Assembly: GCF_029223285.1 (NCBI RefSeq)
Contig: NZ_JARHUJ010000005.1
Location: forward strand, 124,001-188,000
Origin: Paraflavitalea sp. CAU 1676
Lineage (GTDB): Bacteria > Bacteroidota > Bacteroidia > Chitinophagales > Chitinophagaceae
DNA length: 64,000 nucleotides
Direction of reading: 5' to 3'
Part shown: positions 61,394 to 64,000 of the stretch, one piece after another
Layout: each line of letters begins with the position of its first letter
Position numbering within the stretch: the stretch's first letter is position 1
Program-made: the position numbers and the translations under genes
Notes under the pieces: model-generated
The model's input: only the letters and a program-made list of their open reading frames with translations
What the model was told of the DNA's origin: nothing
Database searches by the model: none

Positions 61394-61421
61394 AAAAAAA
61401 AGCCGGCCCATAGGGCCGGCC
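61394..61421 (-). terminator. intrinsic terminator of the aminopeptidase P gene
   Basis: GCCGGCCC-ATA-GGGCCGGC stem; on the minus strand it is followed by an eight-T run (61401-61394). It ends the transcript of 61481-62962. Confidence 0.93.
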
Positions 61422-61480
61422 AGTTATTTCAGCGGGGTTGATTATGCAGGATCGGGTTTTGTTTCATCCCGGTTCCTGGT

Positions 61481-62962
61481 TTAGAATCCCTTTTTACCCG
61501 ATTGCAGCTTGGGCAACGTGAACTGGTCGAGCGGACTCTTCTCTGCCACTACTTTCTCCACGTCGCTCGCCTTGCGGGGAGCCGCCCACGACAACAGTTC
61601 GAAATCCTTCTCCTTGATCAGCAGGTCATCTTCGATACGCACTGCAATGCCCCACCATTTCTTATCGCAGTTACTGTTCTCCGGAATATAAATGCCCGGT
61701 TCTATCGTGATCACCATACCTTTCTTCAGCGTAGCCGAAGCAGAACGGTCATGCACGTCCAAACCGATATGGTGGCCCAATCCATGCGGGTAGTATTTGT
61801 TGGCTTCTTCTTTCTTGGTAATGATGCCCAGCTTGATGAGGCCTTCTGCAACCACATTCCGTGACACCTTATCGAGCTCACCCCAGGTGCTACCTTCCTT
61901 GCACAGCTTGAATGCCGCTTCCTGTGCTTCATAAACGATCTCATAAATGGCTTTCTGCTCGGCGGTGAATTTACCATTGGCTGGCACGGTGCGCGTAACA
62001 TCGGCCGTATAACCATGGTATTCTGCACCCACATCCATCAGCACCATCTTGTTCTCGACATGCAGTTTTTCGTTTTCCTGGTAATGCAATACGCAGCCAT
62101 TGTTGCCGGCGCCCACGATAGAGGGGTAACCCACATATTCGGCGCCGTATTTCTTGTGTACATACTCATGCAGGCCCTGTACTTCACGCTCCGACATATC
62201 GGGGCGTACTGCCTTCATTACTTCGGCCTGGCCATGGCAGGATATTTCCACTGCCTTGCGCAGCAGGTTCACCTCTTCTTCGGTTTTGATCTCCCGCAGC
62301 TGGCCGGTATATTGGCGGAACTGGGCTGTACCGAAACGTTTTTCCTGCACATAATTGTCGGGTATCTGCGCTTTCTCCTTCAACTGCTTCAGCAGGTCGA
62401 AAAGGTCGGCATTATCGTAGCGTGAATCGTTTACATCGGCCGGCAAACGGTCGAGGATGATCTTGTCGAATTTCGTAAAGTCGAGCTGGTAATTTTTGAA
62501 ATCCTCTCCATTGAACACATGCGTTAAACCCAGCTTTTCCTTAGCCCCTTCTACGCCCATACGCTTGCCCGTCCACTGCTCGGCCTGCGCATTGCGTTTC
62601 TGTACAAACAGGAGCTCTTTAAACGTGCTGCCGTCGGCGGCCGTTTGTGGTTCCTTAAACACCAGCAACATGGAATGGGGCTCTTTGTAACCCGAGAAAT
62701 AATACAGATCCGGATTCTGGTGATACACATAATCCACATCATTCGAGAAATTGCGGGTAGGGTAGGCCCATACCACGGTGACGGAGTTGGCCGGCATCAG
62801 CTGGCGCAAAGAATCCCGGCGTCCGGCATGAAAAGCAGGGGTCAGGTAATCACCTGGCAGATCTTCTTTGGGAGATGGCTGGGCAACAGCAGTATAGCTT
62901 GCCAGCAGCGTACATCCCATAACGAAATTGCGTAAACGCATAGTTAGTTTTTTTGGCTTCAT
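61481..62962 (-). CDS. pepP: Xaa-Pro aminopeptidase (aminopeptidase P), exported
   Basis: Dinuclear-metal aminopeptidase of 493 residues that removes an N-terminal residue before proline. Residues 1-28 form a signal peptide (FVMGCTLLASYTAVAQ). The N-terminal AMP_N domain (about 33-190: YLTPAFHAGRRDSLRQLMPANSVTVVWAYP) precedes the M24 pita-bread domain. Metal ligands appear in VLMDVGAEYHGYTADVTRT (two Asp), GLGHHIGLDVHD (His), ITIEPGIYIP (Glu) and AVRIEDDLLI (Glu). ATG 62962 or the in-frame ATG 62941 may start translation. Most PepP are cytoplasmic, so export here suggests periplasmic peptide or surface-protein turnover. Confidence 0.94.
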   Translation of the reverse strand: MKPKKLTMRLRNFVMGCTLLASYTAVAQPSPKEDLPGDYLTPAFHAGRRDSLRQLMPANSVTVVWAYPTRNFSNDVDYVYHQNPDLYYFSGYKEPHSMLLVFKEPQTAADGSTFKELLFVQKRNAQAEQWTGKRMGVEGAKEKLGLTHVFNGEDFKNYQLDFTKFDKIILDRLPADVNDSRYDNADLFDLLKQLKEKAQIPDNYVQEKRFGTAQFRQYTGQLREIKTEEEVNLLRKAVEISCHGQAEVMKAVRPDMSEREVQGLHEYVHKKYGAEYVGYPSIVGAGNNGCVLHYQENEKLHVENKMVLMDVGAEYHGYTADVTRTVPANGKFTAEQKAIYEIVYEAQEAAFKLCKEGSTWGELDKVSRNVVAEGLIKLGIITKKEEANKYYPHGLGHHIGLDVHDRSASATLKKGMVITIEPGIYIPENSNCDKKWWGIAVRIEDDLLIKEKDFELLSWAAPRKASDVEKVVAEKSPLDQFTLPKLQSGKKGF

Positions 62963-63301
62963 TGATGGCTTAAATATAGGCTATTGTGGAAAGGAGTACC
63001 GGGTCGAAAGCGGCGAGTGGCAAGGGAATTAGGTGAGTGGCAGGGAAGCGGCGCGCAGGGGGCGGAACGCAATGCTGGTTGGACGTTTGGAGGAGTGATC
63101 CGGTAGTGCTTTTATTGGCCTGTTTCGGGGTGTTTGGGTAGTTAAAACCACAAGCAAATGGGAATTTACGGACCCCTATTTTTAAAGGCGCAAAGGCCTA
63201 TCGTATTTTGTGCAGGACCTTGCAGGGTAGTAATACTGAAAAAGCCTTTCTATGCAATATTTCCTTAATTTTTTGCGATTTTAGAGGGTAATGCCAGCTT
63301 A
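62963..63301. other. gene-free spacer
   Basis: About 340 bp between divergent genes. It contains a G-rich stretch (62990-63080) with two similar units GAGTGGCAAGGG and GAGTGGCAGGGA, and an AT-rich stretch (63160-63290). No consensus promoter or ORF is convincing. Confidence 0.4.
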
Positions 63302-64000
63302 GTGAAAAGTCAAATTTACCTGGTCGTATCCATCTTAACGGTCATCCTGTCTTTTGTACCCGCGGTGATCGTGTTGCTTAAAAAACTTTGGCAGGCTTCC
63401 CCTTTCAATTACTTCGCCATTTACTGGATCGTCAACGGATTCGTGAACAGTATGCTGTTGGTGAAAGGGCTCAATAAGCAGTTTGTGGAAGTCATGATCG
63501 TCGTGTACAATTCGCTCGATATTCCCATGATGGTAGGCATCATATACCTGTCGGCGTTCTCTGCCAAACTGAAGCGCTTCATCCGGGTCGGCCTGGCTGG
63601 GTTGCTGGTGTTTGAAGCAGCCTGCCTTATACAGGGTGGATTCGATTATGATTCGCTGAAATACTCCATGGGGATCGGCTTGCTTTTCGTGATGACGATC
63701 ATCATCTGGCAGATCTCGCTGTACCTGCAGCAAATGGAACATGCCACCCGCGAGAAAGCCTTGTTGCTGATACATGGCGCGCTGCTGTTTCAGTACGGCA
63801 CCTACATCGTCGTATACATTTTCGATTACTACATGGTCGGGGTCGCCGATAATGTCGATAAATTCCTGATCTACTATATCTCCACTATCATTTCCATCAC
63901 CATTGGCAGCTCGGGACTCCTTTTCAATGGGCTCAGGAGATTGCCCACCACCAATGCGATCAGAAGGTCTTTCTGGGCCGAATCGCAGGATAGCGCCACC
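63302..64000 (+). CDS. polytopic membrane protein, function unknown (cut by window end)
   Basis: Open from GTG 63302 to the window edge, 233 residues without a stop. Seven hydrophobic segments are visible, starting with VKSQIYLVVSILTVILSFVPAVIVLL, then FNYFAIYWIVNGFVNSMLLV, VMIVVYNSLDIPMMVGIIYLSAF, VGLAGLLVFEAACLI, YSMGIGLLFVMTIIIWQI, ALLLIHGALLFQYGTYIVVYIFDYYM and FLIYYISTIISITIGSSGLLF. After the last the chain turns polar (NGLRRLPTTNAIRRSFWAESQ), as before a cytoplasmic domain, for example of a sensor kinase, which would lie beyond the window. The GTG is the only suitable start, since an ATG 12 bases upstream is followed by a stop. Confidence 0.72.
   Translation, partial: MKSQIYLVVSILTVILSFVPAVIVLLKKLWQASPFNYFAIYWIVNGFVNSMLLVKGLNKQFVEVMIVVYNSLDIPMMVGIIYLSAFSAKLKRFIRVGLAGLLVFEAACLIQGGFDYDSLKYSMGIGLLFVMTIIIWQISLYLQQMEHATREKALLLIHGALLFQYGTYIVVYIFDYYMVGVADNVDKFLIYYISTIISITIGSSGLLFNGLRRLPTTNAIRRSFWAESQDSAT

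Noticed and set aside
1-64000. tRNA genes
   Set aside because: I looked for T-loop-like GTTCGA and acceptor-stem pairs in the intergenic regions and found no supported tRNA.

Overview
The window looks like chromosomal DNA of a free-living member of the Bacteroidota, most like the Chitinophagaceae. The signs are a SusC/SusD locus with an ECF sigma/FecR switch, a type IX secretion plug-domain protein, DUF5362-type membrane proteins, a lipidated TamA-like protein, and promoters of the Bacteroidota form TTTG-N19-TAnnTTTG. No rRNA or tRNA gene, insertion sequence, prophage or CRISPR array was seen. One stable RNA, the small SRP RNA, was found.

Layout. (1) Positions 1-12855, all on the minus strand, form one polysaccharide utilisation locus: sigma factor, FecR anti-sigma, SusC with an STN signalling domain, SusD, an IPT/NHL lipoprotein, a beta-helix lipoprotein, GH109 and GH89 (cut by the window edge). 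The two enzymes point to glycans capped with alpha-linked GalNAc and GlcNAc. (2) Positions 12971-17882 are a three-gene minus-strand operon: an active-looking DUF3857/transglutaminase protein, a related protein that seems to lack the catalytic cysteine, and a small outer-membrane protein. (3) Positions 18090-24268 hold an LA_2272-like surface protein, a divergent HTH regulator with a palindromic operator candidate, a small polytopic-membrane-protein and glycosyltransferase cluster, a decayed DUF692 (multinuclear iron oxidase) gene and a small HTH-like protein. (4) Positions 24739-31544 carry a membrane-anchored coiled-coil protein, a two-domain exported protein, thyA-folA, a methyltransferase, three consecutive small membrane proteins of one design, and an RDD protein. 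(5) Positions 31768-37192 are a SpoIIM / DUF4129 / DUF4350 / MoxR / DUF58 operon behind a consensus promoter. (6) Positions 37238-43850 are housekeeping and envelope genes: truB, TamL-like, SpoU methyltransferase, LolCE-like permease, T9SS plug-like. (7) Positions 43973-50018 hold SRP RNA, a transaldolase-family gene, a cysteine-rich unknown protein, a cytoplasmic-looking amidase, an Ada-like repair protein, NUDIX and ASCH genes, plus tandem repeats. (8) Positions 50167-53852 hold a cluster of DnaA-box-like sites and smc. (9) Positions 54041-64000 hold a histone-H1-like fusion protein, two exported unknown proteins, ferritin with a Gly/His tail, a DUF486 protein, a YCF48-like protein, a roughly 1.1 kb gene-free stretch with a possible orphan RNA, aminopeptidase P and a partial membrane protein.

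The observations most worth following are the DnaA-box cluster just upstream of smc (possible oriC or DnaA-controlled promoter), the H1-tail fusion protein, the possible orphan RNA near 60.5-60.9 kb, the active/inactive transglutaminase pair and the three-copy 51-bp repeat.
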